Shown here one piece after another: positions 42,168-55,000 of a DNA stretch of 64,000 bases; position 1 is the first letter of the stretch; each line of letters starts with the position of its first letter. Source of the DNA: Streptomyces sp. P9-A4. GTDB taxonomy: Bacteria > Actinomycetota > Actinomycetes > Streptomycetales > Streptomycetaceae. The position numbers and the translations under genes were made by a program. The stretch spans positions 2,180,501-2,244,500 of the forward strand of contig NZ_JAZIFY010000001.1 in the NCBI RefSeq assembly GCF_036634195.1, read 5' to 3'. A model generated the notes under the pieces. It saw nothing but the letters and a program-made list of their open reading frames with translations. It did no database searches and was not told the DNA's origin.

Positions 42168-42300
42168 GTACGGTGAGGCGCGTACATGTGTGCGCGCCGT
42201 CTGCCGCAGCATAGCCGCTCATACGATCTCCTGCTCCGGAAGATCGGCTCTGCTGACCATGAAGACCTCGCCGCGTCGCGCATGGTTCCCGGAGACGCGA

Positions 42301-42324
42301 AAAAGGACCCCTCAGGGTCCTCTT
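42301..42324 (-). terminator. Terminator after the tRNA-Asn pair
   Basis: AGGACCC and GGGTCCT pair around CTCA; on the minus strand the hairpin is followed by a run of T (TTTTTCGC), 9 bases past the tRNA-Asn 3' end. Confidence 0.8.
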
Positions 42325-42332
42325 TCGTTCCG

Positions 42333-42405
42333 CTCCCCCGGCTGGACTCGAACCAGCAACCCTCCGGTTAACAGCCGAATGCTCTGCCAATTGAGCTACA
42401 GGGGA
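42333..42405 (-). tRNA. tRNA-Asn (GUU), distal copy
   Basis: 73-base cloverleaf on the minus strand: acceptor TCCCCTG/CGGGGGA, D arm AGCTCAATTGGCAGAGC, anticodon loop CTGTTAA (GUU), T loop TTCGAGT, discriminator G, no encoded CCA. It is five bases after the other tRNA-Asn and probably shares its transcript. Confidence 0.95.
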
Positions 42406-42410
42406 TCGCG

Positions 42411-42483
42411 CTCCCCCGACTGGACTCGAACCAGTAACCTGCCGGTTAACAGCCGGCTGCTCTGCCAATTGAGCTACAGGGGA
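42411..42483 (-). tRNA. tRNA-Asn (GUU), promoter-proximal copy
   Basis: Second tRNA-Asn of 73 bases with the same acceptor and anticodon loop. It differs from the distal copy mainly in compensated positions of the anticodon and T stems (GCCGG/CCGGC; ACTGG/CCAGT). No encoded CCA. The promoter should lie in 42484-42653, which also serves the divergent YtxH-like gene. Confidence 0.95.
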
Positions 42484-42653
42484 TTGCTGCGTTGCACCGA
42501 ACGGACCCGGTCCGGTCGTACCGGGAGGGCGCTCGCTCGCTGCGAGACATACATTAGCGCAAGCAGGGGGGTGCTCCGCCAATCGGTATCGCCGTCGGCA
42601 CCGCCCGGGCACCCGCGATGCATCAGGGAAGCTCTCCAGGGAAGGTGGTGGCC

Positions 42654-42965
42654 ATGCGATACAAGCTGACGTTCGTCGTAGGACTCGCCCTCGGTTACGT
42701 GGTCGGCACGCGCGCCGGACGCGAGCGTTACGAGCAGATGAAGCAGTCCGCCAAGGACTTCACGCAGAACCCGGCCGTGCGGAACGCCGCCGAGTCGGCC
42801 GCCCAGACCGGGCGGCAGGCCGCGGGCAGGGCCGCGCACGTCGTGGGCGACAAGGTCGGCGACCGGCTGCCGTCCTCCGTGACCGACCGGTTCCAGGCCC
42901 TGTGCGGCCACGGACGGTCGAACGGGAGGGTCGAGGACGACGACTGGGGCACCAGCAACACCTGA
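42654..42965 (+). CDS. Small YtxH-like membrane protein
   Basis: Protein of 103 residues. The ATG at 42654 (MRYKLTFVVGLALGYVVGTRAGRE) follows GAAGGTGG. It has one short N-terminal hydrophobic segment with the YtxH-type G-x-x-x-G pattern, then an amphipathic, Ala/Gln-rich helix (QTGRQAAGRAAHVVGDKVGDR) and an acidic tail. Such proteins are common in Streptomyces and are thought to be membrane-associated; function is unknown. A start at 42618 is possible but adds residues with poor context. It is followed after 30 bases by the FGGY kinase gene. Confidence 0.75.
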   Translation: MRYKLTFVVGLALGYVVGTRAGRERYEQMKQSAKDFTQNPAVRNAAESAAQTGRQAAGRAAHVVGDKVGDRLPSSVTDRFQALCGHGRSNGRVEDDDWGTSNT

Positions 42966-42995
42966 ACCGTCCCGCGTGCGGCAGAATCAGGTGTC

Positions 42996-44435
42996 ATGGG
43001 GATAGTCGCCGGACTCGACAGCTCTGCGGAGTTCACACGCATCGTCGTCTGTGACACGGACACGGGTGCCGTACTGCGGCAGGGGTACGCCCCCCATCCG
43101 GGCGAACCCAAGGCCGTCGACGTCGACCCGCAGACCTGGCTGCTCTCACTCGGGGAGGCCGCCACCGGCGGACTCCTCGAGGGCGTGCAGGCCATCGGCG
43201 TGTCCGCGCAGCAGCACGGACTCGTACCGCTCGACGCACAGGGTGGCCTGGTGCGGCCCGCGCTCGTCCGCAACGACAAGCGGGCCCAGGTCGCCGCCGC
43301 CGACCTCGTCGACGCGTTGGGCGGCCGACAGGCCTGGGCCGAGGCCGTGGGCTCCGTGCCCGGCGCCGGACAGCCGGTCGCCAAGCTCCGCTGGCTCGCC
43401 CGCACCGAACCCGAGCACGCCCGGCGGGTCTCGATGGTGCTCCAGCCGCACGACTGGCTGGTCTGGCAGCTGCTCGGCCGGCCCGCGCGGCGCACCACCG
43501 ACCGCGGCGCCGCCTCCGGCACCGGCTACTGGTCGGCCCGCACCGGCACCTACCGCCCCGACCTCGTCGAGCTGGCGCTCGGGCACCAGGCCGTCCTGCC
43601 CGAGGTCCTCGGGCCCGCCGAGGCGGCCGGCACCACCCCCGAGGGGCTGCTGATCTCCGCCGGCACGGGCGAGACGATGGCCGCCGCGCTCGGCCTCGGT
43701 CTCGGCCCCGGCGACGCGGTGGTCTCCCTCGGCGCCTCCGGTTCCGTGATGGCCGTCCACCACGAGGCCCTCTCCGACCCCAGCGGCATGATCACCTCCT
43801 TCGCCGACGCCACCGGCATGCACCTGCCCGTCGTCCACACCTCCAACGCGGTACGGGTGCTGCGCGGCACCGCCGAGATGCTGGACGTCGAATCGCTCGA
43901 CGAGCTGTCGGCGCTCGCCCTGAAGTCGACCCCGGGCTCCTCCGGGCTCGTCCTGCTGCCCTACCTGGAGGGCGAGCGGACCCCGAACCTGCCGCACACC
44001 GCCGGCACCCTCAGCGGACTGCGGCGGGCGTCGATGAAGCCCGAGCACCTGGCGCGGGCGGCGTTCGAGGGGATGCTCTGCGCGCTCACCGACGCGATGG
44101 ACGTACTGCGCGGGCGGGGCGTCGAGGTGCGGCGGGTCTTCCTGCTCGGCGCCGCGGCCGCGCTCCCCGCGGTGCAGGCGCTCGCGCCCGCGCTGTTCGG
44201 CGCCCAGGTCGTCGTCCCCCAGCCGGCCGACTACGCGGCGCTCGGTGCCGCCCGGCAGGCCGCCTGGGCCCTCGGGGTGGCGAAGGGCACGCTGTCGCCG
44301 TCCGCTCCCCCGGCCTGGCAGGGCGCCGCCGCGCAGATCCTGGAGCCCGGCGAGGAACTGGCGACGGGGCAGGCCGTACGGCAGCAGTACGTGGCGACGC
44401 GGGACCAGCTCCACCCCGGCGCCTTCGCTTCGTAA
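42996..44435 (+). CDS. FGGY-family carbohydrate kinase, xylulokinase-like
   Basis: Sugar kinase of 479 residues with two actin-like domains. Conserved features are SAQQHGLVPLDAQGGLVRPALVRNDKR (substrate loop of xylulokinases), VSLGASGSVMAV (phosphate loop), LLPYLEGERTPNLPHTAG and the adenosine-site loop VFLLGAAAALPAVQ. The first phosphate motif is divergent (GLDSSAEFTRIVV instead of GIDLGTTxxK), so catalytic efficiency or substrate may differ. No pentose isomerase or sugar transporter is adjacent, so it is not in a classical xylose operon. The substrate is unproven. Confidence 0.87.
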   Translation: MGIVAGLDSSAEFTRIVVCDTDTGAVLRQGYAPHPGEPKAVDVDPQTWLLSLGEAATGGLLEGVQAIGVSAQQHGLVPLDAQGGLVRPALVRNDKRAQVAAADLVDALGGRQAWAEAVGSVPGAGQPVAKLRWLARTEPEHARRVSMVLQPHDWLVWQLLGRPARRTTDRGAASGTGYWSARTGTYRPDLVELALGHQAVLPEVLGPAEAAGTTPEGLLISAGTGETMAAALGLGLGPGDAVVSLGASGSVMAVHHEALSDPSGMITSFADATGMHLPVVHTSNAVRVLRGTAEMLDVESLDELSALALKSTPGSSGLVLLPYLEGERTPNLPHTAGTLSGLRRASMKPEHLARAAFEGMLCALTDAMDVLRGRGVEVRRVFLLGAAAALPAVQALAPALFGAQVVVPQPADYAALGAARQAAWALGVAKGTLSPSAPPAWQGAAAQILEPGEELATGQAVRQQYVATRDQLHPGAFAS

Positions 44436-44453
44436 AGTCTTGCCCAGGGCTCG

Positions 44454-44497
44454 GCCCGCGCCCCAAAACCGAGTCGTAACGCACCGGGGGCGCGGGC
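44454..44497 (+). other. Long-loop hairpin in the ABC operon leader
   Basis: GCCCGCGCCCC and GGGGCGCGGGC form an 11-bp stem with a 22-base loop between the FGGY kinase and the ABC transporter start (13 bases downstream). It may be a terminator for the kinase gene or a leader structure. Confidence 0.5.
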
Positions 44498-44510
44498 GAT
44501 AGTAGAAGCC

Positions 44511-46243
<1,733 letters not shown>

Positions 46244-46244
<1 letters not shown>

Positions 46245-48169
46245 TGGCCGGTCCTGGCGGACGCATGATGGCCGGTGGCGGCCCCGACCAGCGGTCGATG
46301 GACTTCAAGGGCTCGGGCAAGCGGCTGATCAAGCAGCTGGCGCCCGAGCGCGGCGCGCTCTGGGTGATGCTCATCGCCGGTGTGCTCTCGGTGGCGGCCT
46401 CCGTGGTCGGCCCGAAGATCCTCGGCAAGGCGACCGACCTCGTCTTCGCGGGCGTCCTCGGGCGCCAGATCGAGGGCGGTACGAAGGCGGAGGCGATCGA
46501 GCGGCTGCGCGCCTCGGGCGACTCCGGCATGGCGGACATGCTGTCCGGGGTCGACTTCACGCCGGGGCAGGGGATCGACTTCTCCGCCGTCGGCGATGTG
46601 CTGCTCGTGGTCCTCGGCGTGTACGTGGCGGCGGGCCTGCTCATGCTGGTCTCCACCCGCATGTCGATCAAGGTGATCAACAGGACGGTCTACCGGATGC
46701 GGGAGGACGTCCAGACGAAGCTGGCGCGGCTCCCCCTGTCGTACTTCGACAAGGCGAAGCGCGGTGAGGTGCTGTCGCGGGCGACCAACGACATAGACAA
46801 CATCTCGCAGACGCTCCAGCAGTCGATGGGGCAGCTGATCAACTCGCTGCTCACCATCGTCGGCGTGCTGGCGATGATGTTCTGGATCTCGCCGCTGCTC
46901 GCCCTGGTGGCGCTGGTGACGGTGCCGGTGTCGGTGTTCGTCGCGGCGAAGATCGGCAAGCGCTCGCAGCCGCACTTCGTGCAGCAGTGGAAGTCCACGG
47001 GCACGCTCAACGCGCACGTGGAGGAGATGTACAGCGGGCACACCCTGGTGAAGGTCTTCGGCCGGCAGGCGGAGTCCGCGAAGGACTTCCGCGAGCAGAA
47101 CGACGCCCTGTACGAGGCCGGTTTCAAGGCGCAGTTCAACTCCGGCGTCATGCAGCCGGTGATGTTCTTCGTCTCGAACATCAACTACGTCCTGGTGGCC
47201 GTCGTCGGCGGTCTGCGGGTGGCGAGCGGCACGCTCTCCATCGGTGACGTGCAGGCCTTCATCCAGTACTCGCGCCAGTTCTCGATGCCGCTGACGCAGG
47301 TCGCGTCGATGGCGAACCTGGTGCAGTCGGGCGTCGCCTCGGCCGAGCGGATCTTCGAGCTGCTCGACGCCGAGGAGCAGGAGCCGGACTCCCCGACGAG
47401 CGCGCACCCGGCGGACCTCAAGGGCAAGGTCGCCCTGGAGGGCGTCTCCTTCCGCTACGAGGCCGACAAGCCGCTCATCGAGGACCTGTCGCTCACCGTG
47501 GAGCCGGGCCAGACGGTCGCGATCGTCGGCCCGACCGGCGCGGGCAAGACGACCCTGGTGAACCTGCTCATGCGGTTCTACGAGGTGACGGGCGGCCGGA
47601 TCACCCTCGACGGGGTGGACATCGCCGCGATGACCCGGGGGCAGCTGCGCTCCGGGATCGGCATGGTCCTCCAGGACACCTGGCTGTTCGGCGGCACCAT
47701 CGCCGACAACATCGCGTACGGCGCGACGCGCGAGGTGACCCGGGAGGAGATCGAGGAGGCGGCGCGGGCCGCGCACGCCGACCGGTTCGTCCGCACCCTG
47801 CCCGAGGGCTACGACACGGTGATCGACGACGACGGGGCGGGGGTCAGCGCGGGTGAGAAGCAGCTGATCACCATCGCGCGGGCGTTCCTCTCCGACCCGG
47901 TGATCCTGGTCCTGGACGAGGCCACCAGCTCGGTCGACACCCGTACCGAGGTGCTGATCCAGAAGGCGATGGCCCGACTCGCCGACGGGCGTACGTCGTT
48001 CGTGATCGCGCACCGGCTCTCCACGATCCGGGACGCGGACGTGATCCTGGTGATGGAGAACGGTTCGATCGTCGAACAGGGCACGCACGAGGAGCTGTTG
48101 TCGTCCGGCGGGACCTACGCCCGGCTGTACGCGGCGCAGTTCGCGCAGGCGGTCGCCGAGGTCGACTGA
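46244..48169 (+). CDS. ABC exporter half-transporter, catalytic subunit
   Basis: Second subunit of the exporter, 641 residues, ATG overlapping the previous stop. Membrane domain spans about 40-390, with an unusual insert between helices 1 and 2 (GRQIEGGTKAEAIERLRASG). Walker A is GPTGAGKTT; signature is VSAGEKQL (the first Gly of the C-loop is Ala); Walker B is ILVLDEATSSVD with the canonical Glu; H-loop IAHRLSTIRDAD. Together with its neighbour it should give one good and one degenerate ATP site. It is strongly similar to the protein at 60531, so the whole pair is duplicated in the window. Confidence 0.93.
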
Positions 48170-48177
48170 CCGGGCAT

Positions 48178-48212
48178 GCGACCCGTGCCGCACGATGTGC
48201 GGCACGGGTCGC
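48178..48212 (+). terminator. Terminator after the ABC exporter operon
   Basis: A perfect 16-bp stem (GCGACCCGTGCCGCAC and complement) with loop GAT, 8 bases after the stop codon. Confidence 0.85.
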
Positions 48213-48248
48213 GTATCCAAGCATTCCTGGGTGCCGCCGGGTCCCGCT

Positions 48249-48273
48249 GCGGGAGTGTGACGACAGGTCCTAG
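48249..48273. mobile_element. Solo right end of the palindromic element
   Basis: GCGGGAGTGTGACGACAGGT followed by CCTAG equals the right end of the full element next to it, sharing the same CTAG. The rest of this copy is absent; upstream sequence (CTGGGTGCCGCCGGGTCCCG) does not match. It is a truncated tandem insertion or recombination relic. Confidence 0.65.
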
Positions 48274-48445
48274 GGCCTGTCGTCACACTCCCGTCGTCGC
48301 CCGAAGGGCGGCCCCGCGGCGTCTGGTGCGTGCTCTCGGCGTGCCGGGCGGAAGCCCTCGTACTGGACCGTACTTGGGCTTTCGCCCGGTGCGGCGAGAG
48401 CGCGTGCCAGGCGTCGTGGGGCAGGCGGGAGTGTGACGACAGGCC

Positions 48446-48449
<4 letters not shown>
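48270..48449. mobile_element. MITE-like palindromic element, long form, between two CTAG sites
   Basis: CTAG at 48270 and CTAG at 48446 bound the element. The outer 24 bp, including the CTAG, are perfect inverted repeats (inner part GGGCCTGTCGTCACACTCCC). The core TCGTCGCCCGAAGGGCGGCC and GCGTCGTGGGGCAGGCGGGA match the copy at 32312. The right CTAG provides the TAG stop of the sigma-factor gene. CTAG flanks are what an IS5-type (YTAR) target duplication would leave; no transposase is present here. Confidence 0.75.
48324..48410. mobile_element. Nested 87-bp palindrome inside the long element
   Basis: This segment is absent from the short copy at 32312 and is flanked by GCGTC direct repeats (48319-48323 and 48411-48415). 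Its ends TGGTGCGTGCTCTCG and CGAGAGCGCGTGCCA are imperfect inverted repeats, and the interior continues to pair (GCCGGGCGGAAGCCC with GGGCTTTCGCCCGGT). It looks like a second small element inserted in the first. Confidence 0.5.
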
Positions 48450-49459
<1,010 letters not shown>

Positions 49460-49572
49460 GGCGGGCGACCTCCTGGAGGGGCGGAACGACTCCGTCATCC
49501 AGTGTGGGGTACGACACACCGAGGCCACGAGGGGCGTGCGGTGACTTTTTGAGACCGGGAGACTACCGGACG

Positions 49573-51462
49573 TTAGAGTGCGCCGGCACCGTGCGTCTTG
49601 AGGGCCGTCTTGTACTGCTGGAGGACGAAGACCTCCTGCTGTGCGGCGGCCTGCTGCTCCGGGGGCACCGCGCCCAGGCGCTTCAGGGCGGAGTTCAGCT
49701 GGTCGATACGGCGGTCGACGGCACGGAGCCGGACGGCGGCGAGCTGTTCGGCCGCGTAGACCTCGTCGACCGCCTTGGCCGCGAAGATCGCTTCGACGGC
49801 GAGTTCGGTGACGAGGGAACGGACCGTGTCGTTGGGCGCGGCTTCGCGGACGACGTCGAGGTAGTCGGAGGGGGCGCCGTCGGTGCCGCCGGCGTCCTGG
49901 ATGCACTGGCGGACGGCCGCGTAGGGCGGTGCGGTGAACTCGTCGATGCCGTAGGCGTCGAAGAACGGCGAGACCAGCTCGGGGCGCTGGAGCGCCAGCT
50001 TGAGGAGTTCCCGCTCGGTGCGGTGGGCGGGGCTGCGCAGGTTGAGCGCGGGACCGGACTGCGCCGCCGGTGCCTCGATCTGCGGCGTCTCGCGGCGCGG
50101 CCGGTCGGCTGTCGGGCCGCGTCCGCCGCGGTCCCGCTGCCACTGGGCGATCCGGCTCACCCGCTGGACGACGAACCGCTCGTCCATGATGCCGAGCATG
50201 CCGGCGAGCTGAACCGCGACGCCGTGCCGTACGGCCAGGTTCTTGAGCTTCGCGACGATCGGGGCGGCCTCGTCCAGCGCGGCGGCCTGGCCTCCCGCGG
50301 TGTCGAGGTCGTACCGCTTCACGATCTGACGGAGGGCGAACTCGAAGAGCGGGGTGCGGGGTTCGGCCAGTTCCGCGACGGCCGGGTCGCCCTTGGCGAG
50401 CCTCAGGTCGCAGGGGTCCATGCCGTCGGGGGCGATGGCGATGTACGTCTCGGCGGCGAACTTCTGGTCGTCCTCGAAAGCGCGCAGGGCGGCCTTCTGG
50501 CCGGCGGCGTCGCCGTCGAAGGTGAAGATGACGCGGGCCGAGCCGTTGTCCATGAGGAGGCGGCGGAGGATCTTGATGTGGTCGCCGCCGAAGGCGGTGC
50601 CGCAGGTGGCGATGGCGGTGGTGACCCCGGCGAGGTGGCAGGCCATGACGTCGGTGTAGCCCTCGACGACGACGGCCCGGCTGACCTTGGCGATGTCCTT
50701 CTTGGCCAGGTCGATGCCGTAGAGCACCTGGGACTTCTTGTAGATCGGGGTCTCGGGGGTGTTGAGGTACTTGGGGCCGTTGTCGTCGTCGCGGAGCTTG
50801 CGCGCGCCGAAGCCGACGATCTCGCCGCCGACGTCCTTGATCGGCCACATGAGGCGGCCGCGGAAGCGGTCGATGGGGCCGCGGCGGCCGTCCTGGGAGA
50901 GCCCGGAGAGGATGAGTTCCTTGTCGGAGAAGCCCTTGCCGCGCAGGAAGCGGGTGAGGTGGTCCCAGCCGGCCGGGGAGTAGCCGACGGCGAAGTGGGC
51001 GGCGGCGGCCTGGTCGAAGCCGCGCTCGGCGAGGAACTTGCGGCCGATCTCCGCCTCGGGCGAGTCGAGTTGGTCGACGTAGAACTGGGTGGCGGCCTTG
51101 TGCGCCTCGACCAGCCGGATGCGCTCGCCGCGCTGGTGGCCGGGGTTGTAGCCGCCTTCCTCGTACCGCAGGGTGATGCCCGCCTTCGCGGCGAGGCGCT
51201 CGACCGTCTCCGAGAAGGAGAGGTGGTCGATCTTCATCACGAAGGCGATGGTGTCGCCGCCCTCCTGGCAGCCGAAGCAGTGGAAGAGTCCCTTGCTGGG
51301 GCTGACCTGGAAGGAGGGCGACTTCTCGTCGTGGAAGGGGCAGAGGCCCTTGAGGTTTCCGCCGCCCGCGTTGCGGAGCTGGAGGTACTCGGACACGACG
51401 GCGTCGATCGGGACCGCGTCCCGTACCGCCTTCACGTCGTCATCGTTGATCCTGCCTGCCAC
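49573..51462 (-). CDS. dnaG: DNA primase
   Basis: Synthesises RNA primers for lagging-strand replication, 629 residues. The GTG at 51462 ([20 protein letters not shown]) is the conserved family start; its ribosome site is weak. The N-terminal zinc-binding domain has Cys/His ligands in [10 protein letters not shown] and [12 protein letters not shown]. The RNAP basic motif is YFN-like [19 protein letters not shown]. The TOPRIM domain shows [11 protein letters not shown] and [14 protein letters not shown] Pro-rich linker (about 430-470) and the C-terminal DnaB-interaction helices follow. It lies 113 bases upstream of the sigma gene on the same strand. Confidence 0.97.
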   Translation of the reverse strand: MAGRINDDDVKAVRDAVPIDAVVSEYLQLRNAGGGNLKGLCPFHDEKSPSFQVSPSKGLFHCFGCQEGGDTIAFVMKIDHLSFSETVERLAAKAGITLRYEEGGYNPGHQRGERIRLVEAHKAATQFYVDQLDSPEAEIGRKFLAERGFDQAAAAHFAVGYSPAGWDHLTRFLRGKGFSDKELILSGLSQDGRRGPIDRFRGRLMWPIKDVGGEIVGFGARKLRDDDNGPKYLNTPETPIYKKSQVLYGIDLAKKDIAKVSRAVVVEGYTDVMACHLAGVTTAIATCGTAFGGDHIKILRRLLMDNGSARVIFTFDGDAAGQKAALRAFEDDQKFAAETYIAIAPDGMDPCDLRLAKGDPAVAELAEPRTPLFEFALRQIVKRYDLDTAGGQAAALDEAAPIVAKLKNLAVRHGVAVQLAGMLGIMDERFVVQRVSRIAQWQRDRGGRGPTADRPRRETPQIEAPAAQSGPALNLRSPAHRTERELLKLALQRPELVSPFFDAYGIDEFTAPPYAAVRQCIQDAGGTDGAPSDYLDVVREAAPNDTVRSLVTELAVEAIFAAKAVDEVYAAEQLAAVRLRAVDRRIDQLNSALKRLGAVPPEQQAAAQQEVFVLQQYKTALKTHGAGAL

Positions 51463-51494
51463 GCATGAAGTGTACGGGCGGGGCCGGGGGTCCC

Positions 51495-52757
51495 CTACGG
51501 AACCAGGCTCTCCAGGGGGACGGAGGAATCGGCGAGGGCGTCGGCATCCACGGCCTTGCGGGAGCGGATGAGCCGCTGGATCGGCTCTGTGACGTCCCAC
51601 ACGTTCACGTTCATGCCGGCGAGGACCCGGCCCTCCTTGAGCCAGAAGGCGATGAACTCGCGCTTGCCGGTGTCGCCGCGGACGACGACCTGGTCGTACG
51701 AGCCGGGGGGCGCCCAGCCGGAGTACTCCATGCCCAGGTCGTACTGGTCGGAGAAGAAGTAGGGGACGCGGTCGTAGGAGACGGGCTGTCCGAGCATGGC
51801 GCGGGCGGCGGCCGGGCCGCCGTTCAGGGCGTTGGCCCAGTGCTCGACGCGCAGCCGGGTGTGGAGCAGCGGGTGGTGGGCGGCGGCCACGTCCCCGGCG
51901 GCGTACACGTCGGGGTCGGAGGTGCGCAGCGACTCGTCGACGGCGATGCCGCCGCCGTCGGCGCGGTCGACGAGGGCGAGCCCGGAGTTCTCGGCGAGGG
52001 CGGTGCGGGGGGCGGCGCCGATCGCGGCGAGCACGGCGTGCGCCGGGTGCTCCTCGCCGTCGTCGGTGCGGACGGCGAGGACCATGCCGTCCTGGCCGAC
52101 GATCTCGGTGAGCCGGGCGCCGAAGTGGAAGCGGACGCCGTGGTCGCTGTGGAGGTCGGCGAAGAGCTGGCCGAGCTCGGGGCCGAGGACCCGGTGCAGC
52201 GGGGTGGGGTCGGACTCGACGACGGTGACCTCGGCGCCGTAGCCGCGGGCGGCGGCGGCGACCTCCAGGCCGATCCAGCCGGCTCCGGCGATGACCAGGT
52301 GGCCGTTGTCGCGGCCGAGGCCGGTGAGGACCTGGCGGAGCCGGTCGGCGTGGGCGAGCCGGCGCAGATGGTGGACGCCGGCGAGTTCGGTGCCGGGGAC
52401 GTCGAGGCGGCGGGGCTCGGCGCCGGTGGCGAGGAGCAGCTTGTCGTAGCGGATGACGGTGCCGTCGCCGAGGCGCACGGTGCGGGCCTCGCGGTCGACG
52501 GCGGTGACGGACTGCCCGAGGTGCAGTTCGATGTCGTGGCCCGCGTACCAGGCGGCCTCGTGGACGAAGACGCTGTCGCGTTCCTTGGCGCCGGTGAGAT
52601 ACCCCTTGGAGAGGGGTGGGCGCTCGTAGGGGTGGTCACGTTCGTCGCCGATGAGGATCACCCGGCCGTTGAACCCCTCGGCGCGCAGGGTCTCCGCCGC
52701 TTTGGCCCCTGCCAGGCCCCCGCCGACGATGACAAAGGTCTGATCTGCGTCGACCAC
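51495..52757 (-). CDS. FAD-dependent NAD(P)H oxidoreductase, ferredoxin-reductase type
   Basis: Flavoprotein of 420 residues in the pyridine nucleotide-disulfide family without redox Cys. The GTG at 52757 has GAGGAGG 7 bases upstream. Dinucleotide folds are FVIVGGGLAGAKAAETL (FAD) and LVIAGAGWIGLEVAAAARG (NAD). PYERPPLSKGYLTG and DVYAAGDVAA are family signatures. The C-terminal reductase domain (about 325-405) includes PYFFSDQYDLGMEYSGWA. Related enzymes pass electrons to ferredoxins of P450 or Rieske systems; none is adjacent. It lies 32 bases upstream of dnaG. Confidence 0.9.
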   Translation of the reverse strand: MVDADQTFVIVGGGLAGAKAAETLRAEGFNGRVILIGDERDHPYERPPLSKGYLTGAKERDSVFVHEAAWYAGHDIELHLGQSVTAVDREARTVRLGDGTVIRYDKLLLATGAEPRRLDVPGTELAGVHHLRRLAHADRLRQVLTGLGRDNGHLVIAGAGWIGLEVAAAARGYGAEVTVVESDPTPLHRVLGPELGQLFADLHSDHGVRFHFGARLTEIVGQDGMVLAVRTDDGEEHPAHAVLAAIGAAPRTALAENSGLALVDRADGGGIAVDESLRTSDPDVYAAGDVAAAHHPLLHTRLRVEHWANALNGGPAAARAMLGQPVSYDRVPYFFSDQYDLGMEYSGWAPPGSYDQVVVRGDTGKREFIAFWLKEGRVLAGMNVNVWDVTEPIQRLIRSRKAVDADALADSSVPLESLVP

Positions 52758-52874
52758 GTCGTTTCCTCCTCTTTGCGACCGGTTCCAACCTACGCCCCCG
52801 GGAGTTCGTCGGGACGTTCCGCCTCGGGGCGCGCAAGCGAGCGTCCCGTACGGAGCCGGGTGACGGAAGAGGAC

Positions 52875-54221
52875 CTACGCGCGGTGCGGGCGGAGGTGGG
52901 CGTGGAGGGCTCGGGCGGAGGCGTCGGTGAGGGAGGCGATCTGGTCGATGATGACGCGCTTGCGGGCCCGGTCGTCGCGGGCCGTGTCGAAGAGGGACCG
53001 GAACTGGGGTTCGAGGCCGTCGGGGGCGCGGACGACGAGGGCCTCGGCGAGTTCGGCGACGACGACGCGCTGGTCGGCGCGGAGGGCCTCCTGCTGGGGG
53101 CGCTGCATCACGTACCGGTCGGCGACGGCCTTGAGGACCGCGCACTCGTTGCGCGCCTCACGGGGGACGACGAGTGCGGCGCCGTAGCGCGTGAGGCGCC
53201 CGGAACCGTAGGCCTCCCGGGTGGCGCCCTCGGCGGCCAGGCAGAAGCGGCCGATGAGCTGGCTGGTGGCGTCCTTGAGGCGGGCCTGGGCGACGGCCGA
53301 GCCGTCGTAGCCGTGCGGCCACCACTCCTGGTCGAGGAGCCGGTCGAGGGCCTCGGCCAGCTCCTGCGGGTCGGTGTCCCCGGGTACGTAGCGGCCGATG
53401 GCGACCGCCCAGATGTCGGCGCGCTCGGGCTCGGCGAGCAGCAGGTTGGGGTCGATGTGCCCGGCGTGCAGACCGTCCTCGAAGTCGTGCACCGAGTAGG
53501 CCACGTCGTCGGACCAGTCCATGACCTGGGCCTCGAAGCACTTGCGGTCGGCGGGGGCGCCGCGCCTGATCCATTCGAAGACGGGCAGGTCGTCCTCGTA
53601 CACGCCGAACTTGGGCGAGCCGGGGTCCTCGGGGTGTCCGCCGCGCGGCCAGGGGTACTTGGTGGCGGCGTCGAGCGCGGCCCGGGTGAGGTTGAGCCCG
53701 ACGCTGACCAGTTCCCCCTCGTCGTCCTTCACGAAGCGCTTGGGCTCGATGCGGGTGAGGAGGCGGAGCGACTGGGCGTTCCCCTCGAAGCCGCCGCAGT
53801 CCTCGGCGACGTCGTTGAGCGCCTGCTCGCCGTTGTGCCCGAAGGGCGGGTGGCCCATGTCGTGGGAGAGGCAGGCGGCCTCGACGAGGTCGGGGTCGCA
53901 GCCGAGGGCGGCGCCCAGCTCGCGGCCGACCTGGGCGCACTCCAGGGAGTGGGTGAGCCGGGTGCGGGGGCTGGCGTCCCAGGCATGGCCCCGGGTTCCC
54001 GGGGTGACGACCTGTGTCTTGCCGGCGAGCCTGCGGAGCGCGGCGGAGTGCAGCACGCGGGCGCGGTCGCGCTGGAAGGCGGTGCGGCCGGGGCGTTTGT
54101 CGGGCTCGGCGGCCCAGCGCTCGGTGGCGGCCGAGTCGTACCCCGGGGTGCCGGTGAGGTGCGTGGGGTCCGGGGTGTCCTTGATGTCCGCGCTGTCCGC
54201 GCTGTCTGTGATGCCTTCCAT
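52875..54221 (-). CDS. dgt: dGTP triphosphohydrolase-like HD protein
   Basis: Hydrolyses deoxynucleoside triphosphates to nucleoside and triphosphate, 448 residues. The HD-domain metal ligands are seen in [32 protein letters not shown] and [18 protein letters not shown]. The N-terminus has a short acidic repeat ([11 protein letters not shown]). A downstream helix region ends with [20 protein letters not shown], typical of the family. The start at 54221 has no strong ribosome site. Position next to dnaG is as expected for actinobacteria, where dgt and dnaG are often neighbours, both serving DNA replication. Confidence 0.93.
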   Translation of the reverse strand: MEGITDSADSADIKDTPDPTHLTGTPGYDSAATERWAAEPDKRPGRTAFQRDRARVLHSAALRRLAGKTQVVTPGTRGHAWDASPRTRLTHSLECAQVGRELGAALGCDPDLVEAACLSHDMGHPPFGHNGEQALNDVAEDCGGFEGNAQSLRLLTRIEPKRFVKDDEGELVSVGLNLTRAALDAATKYPWPRGGHPEDPGSPKFGVYEDDLPVFEWIRRGAPADRKCFEAQVMDWSDDVAYSVHDFEDGLHAGHIDPNLLLAEPERADIWAVAIGRYVPGDTDPQELAEALDRLLDQEWWPHGYDGSAVAQARLKDATSQLIGRFCLAAEGATREAYGSGRLTRYGAALVVPREARNECAVLKAVADRYVMQRPQQEALRADQRVVVAELAEALVVRAPDGLEPQFRSLFDTARDDRARKRVIIDQIASLTDASARALHAHLRPHRA

Positions 54222-54256
54222 GACTCGAAGGTAACCGGAGGGACCGACAGAAGCGC

Positions 54257-55000
54257 TCAGACGGTGGCGAGTTCCCGCCTCGGGGTGGTGCGCCCCAGGG
54301 AGGTGTCGTAGCGGTGGAGGACCAGCCGGGCCAGCGCCGGGTGGGCGCCGAGCGGGGCGGAGGCGATCCAGGGGGCGTCGGCGGCGGCGCGGGCGGCGAA
54401 GAGGCCGGGGGCGGTGAAGCAGGAGGCGACGGCGACCCGGTGGCGGCCCCTGGCGGCGAGGGCGCGGACCGCCTCGGGGACGGTGGGGGCGGCGGCGGAG
54501 GCGTACGCGGGGACGACCGGGACGCCGCCGAGCCGTTCGGCGAGGAGCGCGGCGATGCCGCGGATCTCGGCGGCGGAGCGGGGGTCGCGGGATCCGGCGG
54601 AGGCGAGGACGACGCCGGCGGAGCGGGAGGTGCCGTCCTCGGGGGTCCAGCCGGCCCGGGCGAGCCGGTCGGCGAGGGCCTCGACGAGGAGCGGGTGCGC
54701 GCCGAGCGGTCCGGCGACGCGGGCCCGGAGGGCGGGTACGGCGGCGAGGGCGGCGGGCAGGTCGTGGGTGACGTGGTGGCCGGGGGCGAGGAGCAGCGGG
54801 ACGAGTACGGCGTCCCGGCCCTCGGCGGCCAGTTCCGTGAGCGTGGCGTCGAGGAGCGGGGCGTTCAGCTCGATGTGCGCGAGCCGCACGTCGAGCCCTG
54901 GCCGCAGCTCACGGACCCGGCCGAGGAGCCGGTTCAGGGTGGCGCGGGCGCGGGGGTCGCGGCTGCCGTGGCCGACGGCAACGAGGGTGGGCGTGGTCAT
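54257..55000 (-). CDS. CbiX/sirohydrochlorin-chelatase family protein
   Basis: Predicted metal chelatase inserting iron or cobalt into sirohydrochlorin, about 247 residues. The start at 55000 ([20 protein letters not shown]) is the conserved family opening, with GAGGAGG about 12 bases upstream. An in-frame ATG at 55138 would add 46 residues of unknown nature. Two chelatase half-domains are apparent: catalytic His in VGHGSRDP and second His in [17 protein letters not shown]; the C-terminal half has [12 protein letters not shown]. Siroheme is the cofactor of nitrite and sulfite reductases, which fits nasA 2.6 kb further on. Confidence 0.83.
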   Translation of the reverse strand: MTTPTLVAVGHGSRDPRARATLNRLLGRVRELRPGLDVRLAHIELNAPLLDATLTELAAEGRDAVLVPLLLAPGHHVTHDLPAALAAVPALRARVAGPLGAHPLLVEALADRLARAGWTPEDGTSRSAGVVLASAGSRDPRSAAEIRGIAALLAERLGGVPVVPAYASAAAPTVPEAVRALAARGRHRVAVASCFTAPGLFAARAAADAPWIASAPLGAHPALARLVLHRYDTSLGRTTPRRELATV

